Shown: one piece after another, positions 9,451 through 17,939 of the stretch | Position numbering within the stretch: the stretch's first letter is position 1 | Layout of the letters: each line of letters begins with the position of its first letter | From: Phycisphaerales bacterium | Lineage (GTDB): Bacteria > Planctomycetota > Phycisphaerae > Phycisphaerales > UBA1924 | Assembly (NCBI GenBank): GCA_029260515.1 | Contig: JAJDDC010000070.1 | Span: 434,001 to 498,000, forward strand | DNA: 64,000 nucleotides | Direction: 5' to 3' | Position numbers and translations under genes: made by a program | The notes under the pieces: model-generated | What the model saw: only the letters and a program-made list of their open reading frames with translations | What the model was told of the DNA's origin: nothing | Databases searched by the model: none

Positions 9451-9622
9451 GAACCACTCCTGTCCCCCCCCCAACTACTTCCCGAGGACCCCGGCCCCGA
9501 CCGCCGGGCGATCAGGACGGTGAGCCTAGGCCACCAATGGCGCCGCGTGCCGGCGATTCGATTGTACACAGCTCGGCATCGTGTGAATGGGGGACATGCC
9601 CCAGAACATCGAGATAAGCACC

Positions 9623-10636
9623 TTAAACAGAAGTGTTTACGTACCCGATCCGCCCGAGCAAATCGTCGAAATGGTCCAGCCCGTAGAACGAAATAACGAG
9701 TGCGCCGTTCGTCGCGTCCTTGCCCGTCTTGATCCGGACACGCGTGCCCAGGTGCTCGCCGAGGCGCTGCTCCATGTCCGCGAGCGCAAATGAGGATTGT
9801 GTTGCGTTCTTATCTTGTACCGCCGCGGCTTTGGCCGGCTCACGGCCCGCCTCGCGCTCCACACGACGCACGCTCCAGCCCTCGCCCGCCGCCCGCTCGC
9901 CCAGCTCGCGCCGACGCGCCGGGTCCGTCACCGCCAGCAGCGCCCGCCCGTGCCCCATCCCCAGCCTGCCCTCGACGATCAGCCCCCGCAGCGTCTCGTC
10001 CAGCTCCGTCAGCCGGATCAGGTTGGTCACGCTCGATCGGTCCAGGCCCACAAGCGAGCCGATCTGCTCGTGCGAGAGCCCGAACCGCTCGCTGAGCCGC
10101 CGGAACGCCGCCCCACGCTCGATCGGGTTCAGGTCCTCACGCTGCATGTTCTCGACCAGCGCCAGCTCCGCCGCCTCACGGTCGTCGGCCTCGCACACCA
10201 CCGTCGGCGCCTGCACCAGCCCGATCCGCAACGCCGCCCGCCACCGGCGCTCGCCCGCGACGATCTCGTACCGCCCGCCCTCGACAGCGCGCACCACGAT
10301 CGGCTGCATCATCCCCGACCGGCGGATCGACTCGCCGAGCGCGTCGAGCGCCGCCTCGTCGAAGTGCTGCCGAGGCTGCGACGGATTGGGTTGGATAATG
10401 TTTGGGTCGAGCATGACGAGCTGGTGAGGCGATGCGTCGCCTTCGCCGAGGTCCGGCCGTGCGGGCGGGCGCAGGGGCTTGGGCTCCGTCGTCGATGAGG
10501 CGCCGCCCGGCATCCCGGCGGCGCCTTCCCCACCCCCGCTGCCCCCGGGCTGAACAGGAGTTGCGGCGTCGATCATCGCGCTCAGGCCCCGCCCCAGCCG
10601 TCTGGGCTTGGATTTCTGGTCCCCGCTCGTGCCCAT
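9623..10636 (-). CDS. parB: Chromosome-partitioning protein ParB
   Basis: 337 residues, ATG at 10636 with GGAGGGA 7 nt upstream. The N-terminal 25 residues carry the basic ParA-contact peptide (KPRRLGRGLSAMI), followed by a low-complexity linker to about residue 70. The CTPase/sulfiredoxin-like domain has the signature GERRWRAA (128-135) and ENMQREDLNPIE (162-173). The helix-turn-helix that binds parS is at about 187-211 (LSHEQIGSLVGLDRSSVTNL), and a C-terminal dimerisation domain ends the protein. ParB loads at parS, slides as a CTP-dependent clamp and recruits ParA/SMC to segregate the origin. ParA is normally adjacent but is absent here; two parS-like palindromes lie 0.36 and 1.2 kb upstream in the neighbouring genes. 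Confidence 0.95.
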   Translation of the reverse strand: MGTSGDQKSKPRRLGRGLSAMIDAATPVQPGGSGGGEGAAGMPGGASSTTEPKPLRPPARPDLGEGDASPHQLVMLDPNIIQPNPSQPRQHFDEAALDALGESIRRSGMMQPIVVRAVEGGRYEIVAGERRWRAALRIGLVQAPTVVCEADDREAAELALVENMQREDLNPIERGAAFRRLSERFGLSHEQIGSLVGLDRSSVTNLIRLTELDETLRGLIVEGRLGMGHGRALLAVTDPARRRELGERAAGEGWSVRRVEREAGREPAKAAAVQDKNATQSSFALADMEQRLGEHLGTRVRIKTGKDATNGALVISFYGLDHFDDLLGRIGYVNTSV

Positions 10637-10726
10637 GCCGTGTCCCTCCGTGTGCACGCGATGGTACCCGATCCCGGGCGCCCCCACCCTCCATGGGTAC
10701 ACTCCGCCCCACCCTCGGAGCCAGCC

Positions 10727-11233
10727 GTGCCTTCGAAGAAGAAGCCCCACATCGAAGTCATCGCCCGCGGCTTGCTGACTGACGGCTCCCGCGTCCTGCT
10801 GTGCCAGTCGAGAGCGGGGGGGTACTGCTACCTCCCGGGCGGGCACGTGGACCCGGGCGAGGCCGCCGCCGACGCCCTCGCCCGCGAGTTCAAGGAAGAG
10901 ACCGGGCTGGCCGCGAGCGTCGGCGCCCCCCTGCTGCTCTCCGAGCAGGTCTTCCGCGACCCGGACGGCACGCCGCACCACGAGATCCTGCTGGTGTTCC
11001 ACGTGGAACGATTGCGTGATCCCGAGGGTGATCCGACCACACAGGTCGAATCGATCGAGGACGACATCGCGTTTGCATGGTTCGAGTTGGCGGAGATCGC
11101 ACAGACCGATGTCCGCCCACCCAGGCACAAGGCGTGGCTGGCCGCGGGAGGCGCCGTCACAGGCGAGCCGGTTGCCTGGGCCTCGGACGCGCCGCGGAAG
11201 ACTTCGCCCGAATCGGCGGACCAGGGCGAATAG
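10727..11233 (+). CDS. Nudix hydrolase
   Basis: 168 residues from a GTG at 10727 (GGAG is 7 nt upstream); the open frame begins at 10640 but those codons overlap the divergent parB promoter area and do not look like protein. The Nudix box is complete at residues 39-61: GGHVDPGE, then REFKEETG, with the metal-binding Glu pair at 57-58. Nudix enzymes hydrolyse nucleoside diphosphates linked to other groups; the preceding segment (RVLLCQSRAGGYCYLPGG) does not reveal which substrate. A parS-like palindrome lies inside the coding sequence at 10995-11010, encoding part of FHVERL. The histidine-kinase gene follows 61 bp downstream on the same strand. Confidence 0.9.
   Translation: MPSKKKPHIEVIARGLLTDGSRVLLCQSRAGGYCYLPGGHVDPGEAAADALAREFKEETGLAASVGAPLLLSEQVFRDPDGTPHHEILLVFHVERLRDPEGDPTTQVESIEDDIAFAWFELAEIAQTDVRPPRHKAWLAAGGAVTGEPVAWASDAPRKTSPESADQGE
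10995..11010. other. parS-like ParB binding site 1
   Basis: TGTTCCACGTGGAACG contains the 14-bp perfect palindrome GTTCCACGTGGAAC, differing from the general parS consensus (TGTTTCACGTGAAACA) only by a symmetrical T-to-C/A-to-G change that is known from other phyla. It lies inside the Nudix gene, about 360 bp from the parB start codon. Confidence 0.8.
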
Positions 11234-11294
11234 GGCGCCCGGTCGGGCCGATCGATGTGCCGGGCCCGCGTGCCGCGGGTCGGGCGATCGCGCG

Positions 11295-12116
11295 ATGACC
11301 GAGCGGACGACAACCGGCTTCGACCAGCAGCGCCTCGTCGCGCGGCTCGAGCACCTGCAGACCGAGCTCGCCCGCATGGGCGAGGAGGTTGATCGGATGC
11401 GCGAGATGGCGGCGCTTGGCGAGCTGTCGGCGATGATCGCCCACGAGGTCCGCAATCTCATGACGCCGATCGTTGCATCCGCCCAGCGTGCGCTGCGTGA
11501 GCCGGGCAACGCCGACAAGGCCCGCGCCGCGCTCAACCGCGCGATGACGGGTGGGACCGAGGCGGTGGGGGTCGCGGACGCGATCCTGGACCTGGCGGTG
11601 GCGGCGGGCGCCGGCGTCGTAACGATCGAACGCGCCCGCCTGTGCGATGCGGTCAGCCAGGCGATCGCGGGCCTCGGCGATCATGTATGCAACGCGCATA
11701 TTCGGCGCGTCGGCGAGCAGAACGTCGTCGTCTCGATGAACCCGAACGCGCTGGCGCGCGTGCTGGCGAATCTGATCTCCAACGCGGTCAAGGCGGCTGG
11801 GGGTGAGCGGGCGACCATCACGCTCCGGGCCGAGCTGCGCCCCGATGGTTCCACGTGGAACACGCCTCAGGTCGTCATCGAAGTCTCGGACAATGGCCCG
11901 GGCGTACCCAGGGCGATCCGGTCCACGCTCTTTGGCGCGTTCGTCCGCGAGGGCGAGGAGGGCGCGGTCGCCTCGCTCGGGAAACGGGCCGACGGGGCGG
12001 GGCTGGGGCTGACGATCTGTCGGCGGCTGGTCGAGCGGGCGGGCGGGTCGATCGAGCTTGTTGATTCCGACGAGCCCGGGGCCTGCTTCCGGCTGACGCT
12101 GCCCGCGGCGGAATAG
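11295..12116 (+). CDS. Soluble sensor histidine kinase without a recognisable sensor domain
   Basis: 273 residues, ATG at 11295. A short coiled coil (residues 10-40) leads into the HisKA dimerisation helix with the phospho-acceptor His50 in AMIAHEVRNLMTPI. The ATPase domain has the N box (NLISNAVKA, Asn163), G1 (DNGPGV, near 199) and G2 (GAGLGLTICRRL). There is no transmembrane segment and no PAS or GAF domain, so the signal must come through a partner protein. No response regulator is adjacent; the receiver-only protein at 47072 is one possible but unproven partner. A second parS-like palindrome lies in its coding sequence. Confidence 0.88.
   Translation: MTERTTTGFDQQRLVARLEHLQTELARMGEEVDRMREMAALGELSAMIAHEVRNLMTPIVASAQRALREPGNADKARAALNRAMTGGTEAVGVADAILDLAVAAGAGVVTIERARLCDAVSQAIAGLGDHVCNAHIRRVGEQNVVVSMNPNALARVLANLISNAVKAAGGERATITLRAELRPDGSTWNTPQVVIEVSDNGPGVPRAIRSTLFGAFVREGEEGAVASLGKRADGAGLGLTICRRLVERAGGSIELVDSDEPGACFRLTLPAAE
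11847..11862. other. parS-like ParB binding site 2
   Basis: GGTTCCACGTGGAACA contains the same 14-bp palindrome GTTCCACGTGGAAC (11848-11861) as site 1, inside the histidine-kinase gene and 852 bp from the first copy. Two identical 14-bp palindromes this close to parB are not expected by chance. Confidence 0.8.
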
Positions 12117-12127
12117 AACCACGGCGC

Positions 12128-13210
12128 TCAGCCCGCGGGGAGCACCACGATGTCTTCGGGTGGGAGGACGACGCCGACGGTGGTGTCGGGTTCTGTCGTG
12201 CGCGCGGGGTCCGGGTTGAGCTCGGATGCGGAGATGCGGACGCCGCCCTCGAGCTCGATGAGGCGGTGGGCGATCTCGCCCAGGTAGGTTGTCTCGACGC
12301 AACGGCCCTTGAGCGCGCCGGGGGCGCCGGGGTCGGTGAGTCGGACGGACTCGGGGCGGACCGAGCACAGGGCCGGGCCGTCGGTGGGGGAGGTGTCGGT
12401 CTTGACGCCCCGGAGCTGGCCGGCGGGTGTCTCGAGCGTGAGCGTGTCAGCGTTTGCGCTGGTGATCGTGCCCTCGATGAAGTTGGTCTCGCCCAGGAAG
12501 GCGGCGACGAAGCGGTCGCGCGGGCGGCGGTACAGCTCGCCCGGGGCGCCCTGCTGCTCGAGGCGCCCGGCGCGGAGGACCGCGATGCGGTCGGCCATCG
12601 ACAGGGCCTCCTTCTGGTCGTGCGTGACATAAACAGTGGTTATGCCGCTCGCTTTACATATAGATCGTATTTGTGAACGGAGTTCGGTGCGCAGCTTCGC
12701 GTCGAGGTTGGACAGGGGCTCGTCGAGCAGGAGGACGTCGGGGCGGACGACGATGGCGCGGGCGAGGGCGACGCGTTGCTGCTGGCCGCCCGAGAGTTCG
12801 TTGGGCTTGCGCTTGGCGTAGGGGCCCATCTGGACGGCGTCGAGCGCCTCGGCGACGCGGCGTGATCGGTCGGGGTCGCTGATCTTGCGGACCTTGAGGC
12901 CGAAGGCGACGTTGGCCTCGACGGACATGTGCGGCCACAGGGCGTAGGACTGGAAGACCATGCCGGTGTTGCGTGTGTTGGGCGGTGCGTGGGTGACGTC
13001 TTTGTCGTTGAAGCGGATGGCGCCGTCGGTGGGGTCGATGAAGCCGGCGAGCATGCGGAGGAGCGTGGTCTTGCCGCAGCCGGAGGGGCCGAGCAGGAAG
13101 AAGAGCTCGCCGGGCTCGATGGTCAGGTCGATGGCGTCGACGGCCTTCGTGGCGTTGCGGCCTTTGCCGAAGACCTTGGTGACGCCGCGGATCTGGATGC
13201 GGGTGGACAT
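12128..13210 (-). CDS. ABC transporter ATP-binding protein, PotA/FbpC type
   Basis: 360 residues, ATG at 13210. Walker A is GPSGCGKT (41-48), the Q-loop is in MVFQSYALWPHMSV, the signature is LSGGQQQR, Walker B is DVLLLDEPLSNLDAK and the switch His is in VTHDQKEALSMAD. The C-terminal 120 residues form a TOBE-type domain. This is the class of ATPases for importers of polyamines, Fe(III), thiosulfate/sulfate or sugars. Neither permease nor binding protein is adjacent; an Fe(III)-type binding lipoprotein is encoded at 51688, so iron import is a reasonable guess. A stretch of about 60 bp around 12625-12680 is markedly more A+T-rich than the rest, though the protein sequence there is normal. Confidence 0.92.
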   Translation of the reverse strand: MSTRIQIRGVTKVFGKGRNATKAVDAIDLTIEPGELFFLLGPSGCGKTTLLRMLAGFIDPTDGAIRFNDKDVTHAPPNTRNTGMVFQSYALWPHMSVEANVAFGLKVRKISDPDRSRRVAEALDAVQMGPYAKRKPNELSGGQQQRVALARAIVVRPDVLLLDEPLSNLDAKLRTELRSQIRSICKASGITTVYVTHDQKEALSMADRIAVLRAGRLEQQGAPGELYRRPRDRFVAAFLGETNFIEGTITSANADTLTLETPAGQLRGVKTDTSPTDGPALCSVRPESVRLTDPGAPGALKGRCVETTYLGEIAHRLIELEGGVRISASELNPDPARTTEPDTTVGVVLPPEDIVVLPAG

Positions 13211-13245
13211 AGTGGGGGGAGGGTAGGGGAGATCGGGCGGGGCGG

Positions 13246-13251
13246 TAGACT
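13246..13251 (+). promoter_or_regulatory. -10-like box TAGACT upstream of the DciA-like gene
   Basis: TAGACT followed by CGCGGCG and then the ATG at 13259, leaving only 7 nt. The identical TAGACTCGC sequence precedes the start codons at 28128 and 57021. No Shine-Dalgarno sequence is present, so a leaderless mRNA is predicted. Confidence 0.45.
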
Positions 13252-13258
13252 CGCGGCG

Positions 13259-13618
13259 ATGCCCGACGAGACCGGACAGGACAGTGCGTTGGCCGCGTCG
13301 CTCGAACGCCTGCGCGGCCACCGCAACTGGCCCGACCGGGCGGCGGGGCTGGGCGGGGAGGCGGCGGCGGCGGCGAAGGACGCCAAGAGCCGTGCCCGGG
13401 CCGTGGGGGGGATCGCGGCCGCGTGGGCGGTGTGCGTGCCGGATGACCTGCGCGGGGCGTGCGAGCTGGTGAGTTGCACAAACGGGGTGGTGACGGTCCG
13501 TGCCGGGGACGCGACGGCTCGCTACGTGCTCGAGCGGTGGCTGCGGGGCGGGGGGGAGAAGACGCTGCGCGAGACGGCGGAGGCGGCGGTCAAGCGGGTG
13601 CGGGTGGTGACCAGGTGA
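13259..13618 (+). CDS. DciA-like (DUF721) protein
   Basis: 119 residues. The C-terminal half has the DUF721 pattern: a helix ending in C-E-L-V-S-C-T-N, a beta-hairpin GVVTVRAGDATARYVLERWL, then a helix and a strand VKRVRVV. DciA proteins help load the replicative helicase DnaB at the origin in bacteria without DnaC, which fits the position near parB and parS. The N-terminal half is Ala/Arg-rich and variable, as in other members. The stop codon overlaps the start of the next gene (GTGA), so the two are translationally coupled. Identification rests on the weakly conserved DUF721 fold, hence the moderate confidence. Confidence 0.65.
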   Translation: MPDETGQDSALAASLERLRGHRNWPDRAAGLGGEAAAAAKDAKSRARAVGGIAAAWAVCVPDDLRGACELVSCTNGVVTVRAGDATARYVLERWLRGGGEKTLRETAEAAVKRVRVVTR

Positions 13619-14064
13619 GCACGGGCGACGAGGCGGGGGCGGTGCGCGAGTACGTGCGCGACCGGGACGTGGCGTGCCCGGGGTGCGGGTACAACGTCCG
13701 CGGGCTCGAGGGGGACGCGTGCCCGGAGTGCGGGCGGGGGCTGCGGGTGGAGATCCGGGCGCAGGGGCGGACGGCGGGGTGGTGGTTCGGGCTCTTTGGG
13801 TTGTGCGGCGCCTCGGGCGTGATGGCGGTCGTCGTCGTGACGATCGCCATCATGGTGACGACGGGGACCTGGGACGAGGAGCCGCTGGCGTTCGTTGCGG
13901 CGATGCTGGCGATCGGGGGGCTTGCGTCGTCGGCGCTGGCGTTGTCGCGTTGGCTGACGGACGTGCGTCGCGGCGCGTGGGCGGGGGCGCAGGCGTGGGT
14001 GATCGGGTTCGGGCCGTTGCTCGCGTTGTGGGGCGCGATGCTTTTGCTGATGCGGGTGTTCTGA
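13615..14064 (+). CDS. Zinc-ribbon membrane protein, function unknown
   Basis: 149 residues from a GTG at 13615 that overlaps the TGA of the preceding gene by 4 bp. Residues 21-40 form a zinc ribbon with two CPxCG knuckles (CPGCGYNVRGL and CPECGRGL). Three hydrophobic segments follow (roughly 55-80, 88-108 and 123-145), with a Trp/Arg-rich turn between the second and third. The same layout, a short cytoplasmic zinc ribbon plus a few membrane helices, is very common in Phycisphaerae proteins of unknown role. Coupling to the DciA-like gene suggests co-expression but not a shared function. Confidence 0.75.
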   Translation: MSTGDEAGAVREYVRDRDVACPGCGYNVRGLEGDACPECGRGLRVEIRAQGRTAGWWFGLFGLCGASGVMAVVVVTIAIMVTTGTWDEEPLAFVAAMLAIGGLASSALALSRWLTDVRRGAWAGAQAWVIGFGPLLALWGAMLLLMRVF

Positions 14065-14159
14065 GGGGGGTTAGCGCGGGGGATCGGGCCGCGGCCCGGG
14101 TTGTCAGTGGGCCTCTCGGGCGGCGCTTGGGGAGGCCCGAGAGGGCGGGATGCCTTGGG

Positions 14160-14603
14160 CTAGGGGCAGCCCTCGCCGAAGGCGACGAGGAAGGCGAAGA
14201 CGTCGGAGAAGTCGAAGACGCCGGTCGGCAGTGCGAGGTCGGCGGCGGGGTCCATCGCGCCGAAGGCGACGAGGAAGTCGAAGACGTCGGAGAAGTCGAG
14301 CTCGCCGAAGGGGGGCGCGGTGTCGGCGGGGTTGCAGCCGAAGAGGAAGGGGACGCCGGGCCAGAAGCCGGGGGCGATCGCGAGTGTGTCGGCGACGGCG
14401 GGGGTGGCGGCGTCGGGCTGGGCGATCGTGCCGCGGAGGGTGTAGGCGCCCCCGGCGCTGGCGCCGCCGCCGGCGTCGAGCGTGGACCAGGCGATCGCGT
14501 AGTCGCCGCCGACGGGGCCGCCGCGGGGCTGGGCGAGCACGGTCGTGGAGCACGCCGCGAGCGCGGCGGCGGCGAGCGTCGTCGTGTGCCGTATGCGCGT
14601 CAT
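14160..14603 (-). CDS. Small secreted GC-type dockerin protein
   Basis: 147 residues: a signal peptide (MTRIRHTTTLAAAALAACSTTVLAQ; a possible lipobox LAAC is present but the usual -3 context is weak), about 60 residues of Gly-rich sequence (GGDYAIAWSTLDAGGG), then the dockerin pair LDFSDVFDFLVAFG and FDFSDVFAFLVAFG and a terminal Cys-Pro. The start ATG overlaps the stop of the upstream gene (ATGA), so the two are coupled and probably made together. The body resembles short delta-60 repeat fragments found in planctomycete surface proteins. Function unknown. Confidence 0.8.
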   Translation of the reverse strand: MTRIRHTTTLAAAALAACSTTVLAQPRGGPVGGDYAIAWSTLDAGGGASAGGAYTLRGTIAQPDAATPAVADTLAIAPGFWPGVPFLFGCNPADTAPPFGELDFSDVFDFLVAFGAMDPAADLALPTGVFDFSDVFAFLVAFGEGCP

Positions 14604-16333
14604 GGCCTGCCCGCGCTGTCGAGGAGGAGCTGGTCGAGTATCGCCTGCTGCTCGTCGAGGCGGCGGCGGAGGTCGGCGTTGTCGGCTTCGAGCATTCTGA
14701 GCGTGCCGAGCGCCGGCTTGCCAGGGTTCAGATCAGATTGCGCAACAAGATCATCCCAGTCTTTGTCGGGTGGTGGCGGGGAGAAATCTCCGAGGGACGT
14801 CACTACAGAGCCGTAAGCGGTTGGGAAGTAGATGAGCTGAAGGGAGATACTCGTAAGAATGGTCTGGTTGTGGGTGGCGGGTGTATAGTCGCTGGACGCC
14901 GTGAGGTAGTAACGGTGTGTGCCTGCGCTCGCTACGGGAAACACTCGGGTGATTGAGGCGGGGGTCTGGTAGAAACCTACCGGAGACGCTGGTGGGATTT
15001 CCATTGTTGCGTAGCCGCGGACGTTCTCGAAACCGTGGCTGACGTCGGTGAGCGAGATCCACACCTCGGAGATCTTAGAGTTGTCATTATGGAAGAAAGC
15101 TATGTTGCAGGTCATCATGGCGATGACATACCCGGGTCCCGGTGTTGTGATCGCGGCACTGCCGATGTTGTCGATGCCTGCGAAGTGGACGCCGTAATCA
15201 GATGCGATGTTTGAGTTCGACGCGACCCCGGGTTCGTCGAGCATCTCTGATGAGTTGATCGCGTTGTCGGGGAGTTGGACGGAGGCGCCGCCGGTGAGGC
15301 TTAGGTCGATCACCGCGGACTGGGCGTCGTCGGTCAGCGCGAGTCGTGGCGATCCCGACGAGCCGGCGCCGGCGGCCTCGATGCCGATGTTCCCGGCGTT
15401 GTCGCGCATGAGCCGGAGGATGGCGCCGTCGGGCATCGGGCCGCCGAACCTGCCGAGGTAGTAGATCTGCTGGCCTGTGGTCTGGTCGAAGCCCTGGGCC
15501 GCCGAGCCGCCGCCGATGGAGCGGAGCTCGAACGTGAGATCGTCCTGCCCGTGGTAGAGCTGGAAGATCCCGCTCTCGGAGCCGGACCCTCTCTGGTTAT
15601 TCCCGCCGTAGAGCGCGAGTCGCCCGCGGTTGGACGAGTTCGGGCCCGGCTCCCCGCCGAGCGTGGCCATGAGGTCGCCGGCGTCGAGGAACGAAAGGGC
15701 GCCGGTCTCGCCCGAGGGCGTGGGTCCGAGGCGTGCGTACATAGAGAACTCTGGCAGCGGCGAGAAGGCGAGCATGTTCTGGCGTCCCCGCCCGTCATCG
15801 AGGTCGAAGTTCAAGATCGTCGTGGTCGCGTCGGGTTGGACCTCGACGTCGCCAACGATCAGGGCGTTCTCGAGCAGGGCGTTCTTGTCGGTATCGACCT
15901 TGATGCCGCGGGTGTTGGTCGAGAACGGGACGGCGGTGATGGGCTGGGGGGGCAGGAGCTTGGTGAACGAGAGGTCGGGCTCCTGGACCTCGACGAGCAG
16001 ATGCCACTGGGGCTCGCCCGGGACGTTGGCGTAGGCCTCGACGATGTCGTCGGCGAAATCGAGGCTGACGGTGAACAGGCCCGCGGCGATGTCAACTGTT
16101 TGCGTGATGGCGCCGCCGGCGACCGACTTGCCGGTGGGATCGGTCGTGAGGTTGAATCGGAGGGTGCGGGCGCCGGTGACTGGCTGGCCGCCCTCCTCGA
16201 GCACGCCCTGGTAGGAGAAGGTGGTCTCGGGGCCGGCGTCGGCGGGCGTCGCGGCGGCGGCGAGCGCGAGGGCGACCGCCAGGGCGAGGGCGGCGCGACC
16301 TGGGCGCCCGGGCGAGGTGTGGGTGTGCGGCAT
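14600..16333 (-). CDS. Large secreted surface protein with C-terminal coiled coil
   Basis: 577 residues, ATG at 16333 with GGGGGAGA 5 nt upstream. A signal peptide (about 1-33) is followed by a domain found in many planctomycete and myxobacterial exported proteins (FSYQGVLEEGGQPV ... GLFTVSLDF ... LLPPQPITAVPFS, residues 38-150). The middle is Gly/Asn-rich and resembles tail-fibre-like beta structure; the last 30 residues form a heptad coiled coil (LRMLEADNADLRRRLDEQQA). There is no dockerin here, but the coupled downstream gene has one. The stretch 14740-15230 (C-terminal third) is clearly poorer in G+C, near 50 percent in the lines counted, than the first half, so the gene looks mosaic. Function unknown. 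Confidence 0.75.
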   Translation of the reverse strand: MPHTHTSPGRPGRAALALAVALALAAAATPADAGPETTFSYQGVLEEGGQPVTGARTLRFNLTTDPTGKSVAGGAITQTVDIAAGLFTVSLDFADDIVEAYANVPGEPQWHLLVEVQEPDLSFTKLLPPQPITAVPFSTNTRGIKVDTDKNALLENALIVGDVEVQPDATTTILNFDLDDGRGRQNMLAFSPLPEFSMYARLGPTPSGETGALSFLDAGDLMATLGGEPGPNSSNRGRLALYGGNNQRGSGSESGIFQLYHGQDDLTFELRSIGGGSAAQGFDQTTGQQIYYLGRFGGPMPDGAILRLMRDNAGNIGIEAAGAGSSGSPRLALTDDAQSAVIDLSLTGGASVQLPDNAINSSEMLDEPGVASNSNIASDYGVHFAGIDNIGSAAITTPGPGYVIAMMTCNIAFFHNDNSKISEVWISLTDVSHGFENVRGYATMEIPPASPVGFYQTPASITRVFPVASAGTHRYYLTASSDYTPATHNQTILTSISLQLIYFPTAYGSVVTSLGDFSPPPPDKDWDDLVAQSDLNPGKPALGTLRMLEADNADLRRRLDEQQAILDQLLLDSAGRP

Positions 16334-16574
16334 CTGGATCTCCCCCGCCGACGGCGAAGACAGCGGCGGGCGGACCCCGGGGCGGGATCGGATCGAGATA
16401 CTCGGCGCTGAACCGGTGTCGGCTGTTGTGTGCGCGATCCCGCAGGCCCGGGTCGGCGGGGGATCGCGGCCTGCCCACGGTAGTGAATCCGCGACGCGGT
16501 CACAATACCACTGTTTCGTGGGGGGACGGTGCGGGCCGTGTGTGGCCGACGGCGGCGCCGGCGCGTCGGGGGCG

Positions 16575-17939
16575 TTACGGGCAGCCGGCGGCGAAGGCGG
16601 TGAGGAACGCGACGACGTCGGAGAAGTCCCACTGGCCGATGGGTGGGGCGAGGTCGGCCTCGGGCGCCATCGCGCCGAAGGCTGTGAGGAACGCGACGAC
16701 GTCGGAGAAGTCGAGCTGGTCGAAGGGGGCGGCGATGTCGGCGGGGCTGCACGGGCCGGGCGTTGCGCCGGTCTCGAAGAGGTAGGCGGAGCCCGATCCG
16801 GGTCCGGTCTCGGCGTCGAAGGGCGAGCCGACGAGGGCGGTGGGGCCGAAGATGGCGACGGCTCGCCCGAACTGGTCGGAGCCGCCGGTGTCGGTGTGGA
16901 AGACGTCGGTGATGAAGGCGCCGGACTTGATGTCGAAGAGATAGGCCTTGCCCTCGAGGGTGCTGAAGAACTGCCTGCCGTGGGCGCCGACGAGGGCGAG
17001 GTCGCTCGAGACGCTGACGCCCTGTGCGCCGAAGAGGTCGCCCGTGCGGCCGTCGGGGGCGGTGAGTTTGTGCAGCTGGGCGCCGTCGGAGGCGTCGAAG
17101 AGGTAGGCGGCGCCGGAGTCGGTCTGGTTCCCGTCGCCGTCCTCGGCGCCGACGATGGCGATGCCATCGCGGAGGGCGACGGCGCTGCCGAACTTGTCGA
17201 GGAACCCGCCGTCGCTGGCGTCGAGGGTGTGCAGGAGGTCGCCCGAGGCGGCGTCGAAGAGCCATGCGCGCCCGCGCCCGTCGGCGCCGAAGCCGGGGGC
17301 GCCGATGAGGACGGTGGTCCCTTCCATCGCGACGGCGGTCCCGACCAGATCATTCGAGTTGGTCCCGGCGGGGACGATCTTGCGGGCGAATGCGCCGGTG
17401 GCGGTGTTGAAGATGTAGACGGCGCCGTTGTTCGTTCCGAAATCGTCGTCGTTGGGGGCGCCGACGGCGGCGAGGGAACCGGAGACGGCGACGGCGGCGC
17501 CGAACCCGTCCGAGCCGGCGCCGTCGGGCGCCAGGAGCTTGAAGGTCTCTATGCCCGAGGCGGCGTCGAAGAGGTAGGCGGCGCCGGAGTTGCTCCCGTT
17601 GCTATCTTCGCCTTGTGCGCCGACCACGACGGTGGGGATGGAGATGTCAACGCAGCCACCGAAGCCATCGCCGTCCTCGCCGTCCGAGGCGAGGAGCTTG
17701 TGCAGCTGGGTGCTCGTCGATATGTCGAAGAGATACGCGGCCCCCGAGAACGGGCCGTTCTCGGTGTTCTCGTTTGCGCCGACGATCGCGGTCGTGGCGT
17801 CGAGGGCGGCGGCGATGCCGAACTGATCGAAGGCGGCGGTGTCGTCGCCTGTGAACTTGTCGAGTTGGTCGCCCGGGGCGGCCGCGGCCTGGGCGGCGCA
17901 GCAGCCGACGAGCACGATCGCGCGTGTGAGACGGATCAT
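16575..17939 (-). CDS. Secreted FG-GAP beta-propeller protein with GC-type dockerin
   Basis: 454 residues, ATG at 17939 with GGGAGG 6 nt upstream and a signal peptide of about 20 residues (cleavage AAA-A). Seven or so repeats of about 50 residues follow, each with the pattern DQFGxAVAL...AIVGAPxD...SGAAYLFD, which is the FG-GAP unit of integrin-alpha-like propellers. Each repeat carries Asp-rich loops that usually bind calcium. The last 60 residues are two dockerin units (LDFSDVVAFLTAFG, WDFSDVVAFLTAFA) and end in Cys-Pro. It is probably an exported adhesion or scaffolding protein; partner unknown. Confidence 0.88.
   Translation of the reverse strand: MIRLTRAIVLVGCCAAQAAAAPGDQLDKFTGDDTAAFDQFGIAAALDATTAIVGANENTENGPFSGAAYLFDISTSTQLHKLLASDGEDGDGFGGCVDISIPTVVVGAQGEDSNGSNSGAAYLFDAASGIETFKLLAPDGAGSDGFGAAVAVSGSLAAVGAPNDDDFGTNNGAVYIFNTATGAFARKIVPAGTNSNDLVGTAVAMEGTTVLIGAPGFGADGRGRAWLFDAASGDLLHTLDASDGGFLDKFGSAVALRDGIAIVGAEDGDGNQTDSGAAYLFDASDGAQLHKLTAPDGRTGDLFGAQGVSVSSDLALVGAHGRQFFSTLEGKAYLFDIKSGAFITDVFHTDTGGSDQFGRAVAIFGPTALVGSPFDAETGPGSGSAYLFETGATPGPCSPADIAAPFDQLDFSDVVAFLTAFGAMAPEADLAPPIGQWDFSDVVAFLTAFAAGCP

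Noticed and set aside
9587..9793. A 68-codon open frame on the plus strand across the 3' end of parB
   Set aside because: It is antisense to the ParB C-terminus and its sequence simply mirrors it; there is no independent evidence of translation.
12625..12680. A short A+T-rich stretch inside the ABC ATPase gene, considered as an insertion or internal promoter
   Set aside because: The translation through it (ICKASGITTVYVTHDQ) is the normal family sequence including the switch His, and the reading frame is intact; only codon choice differs.
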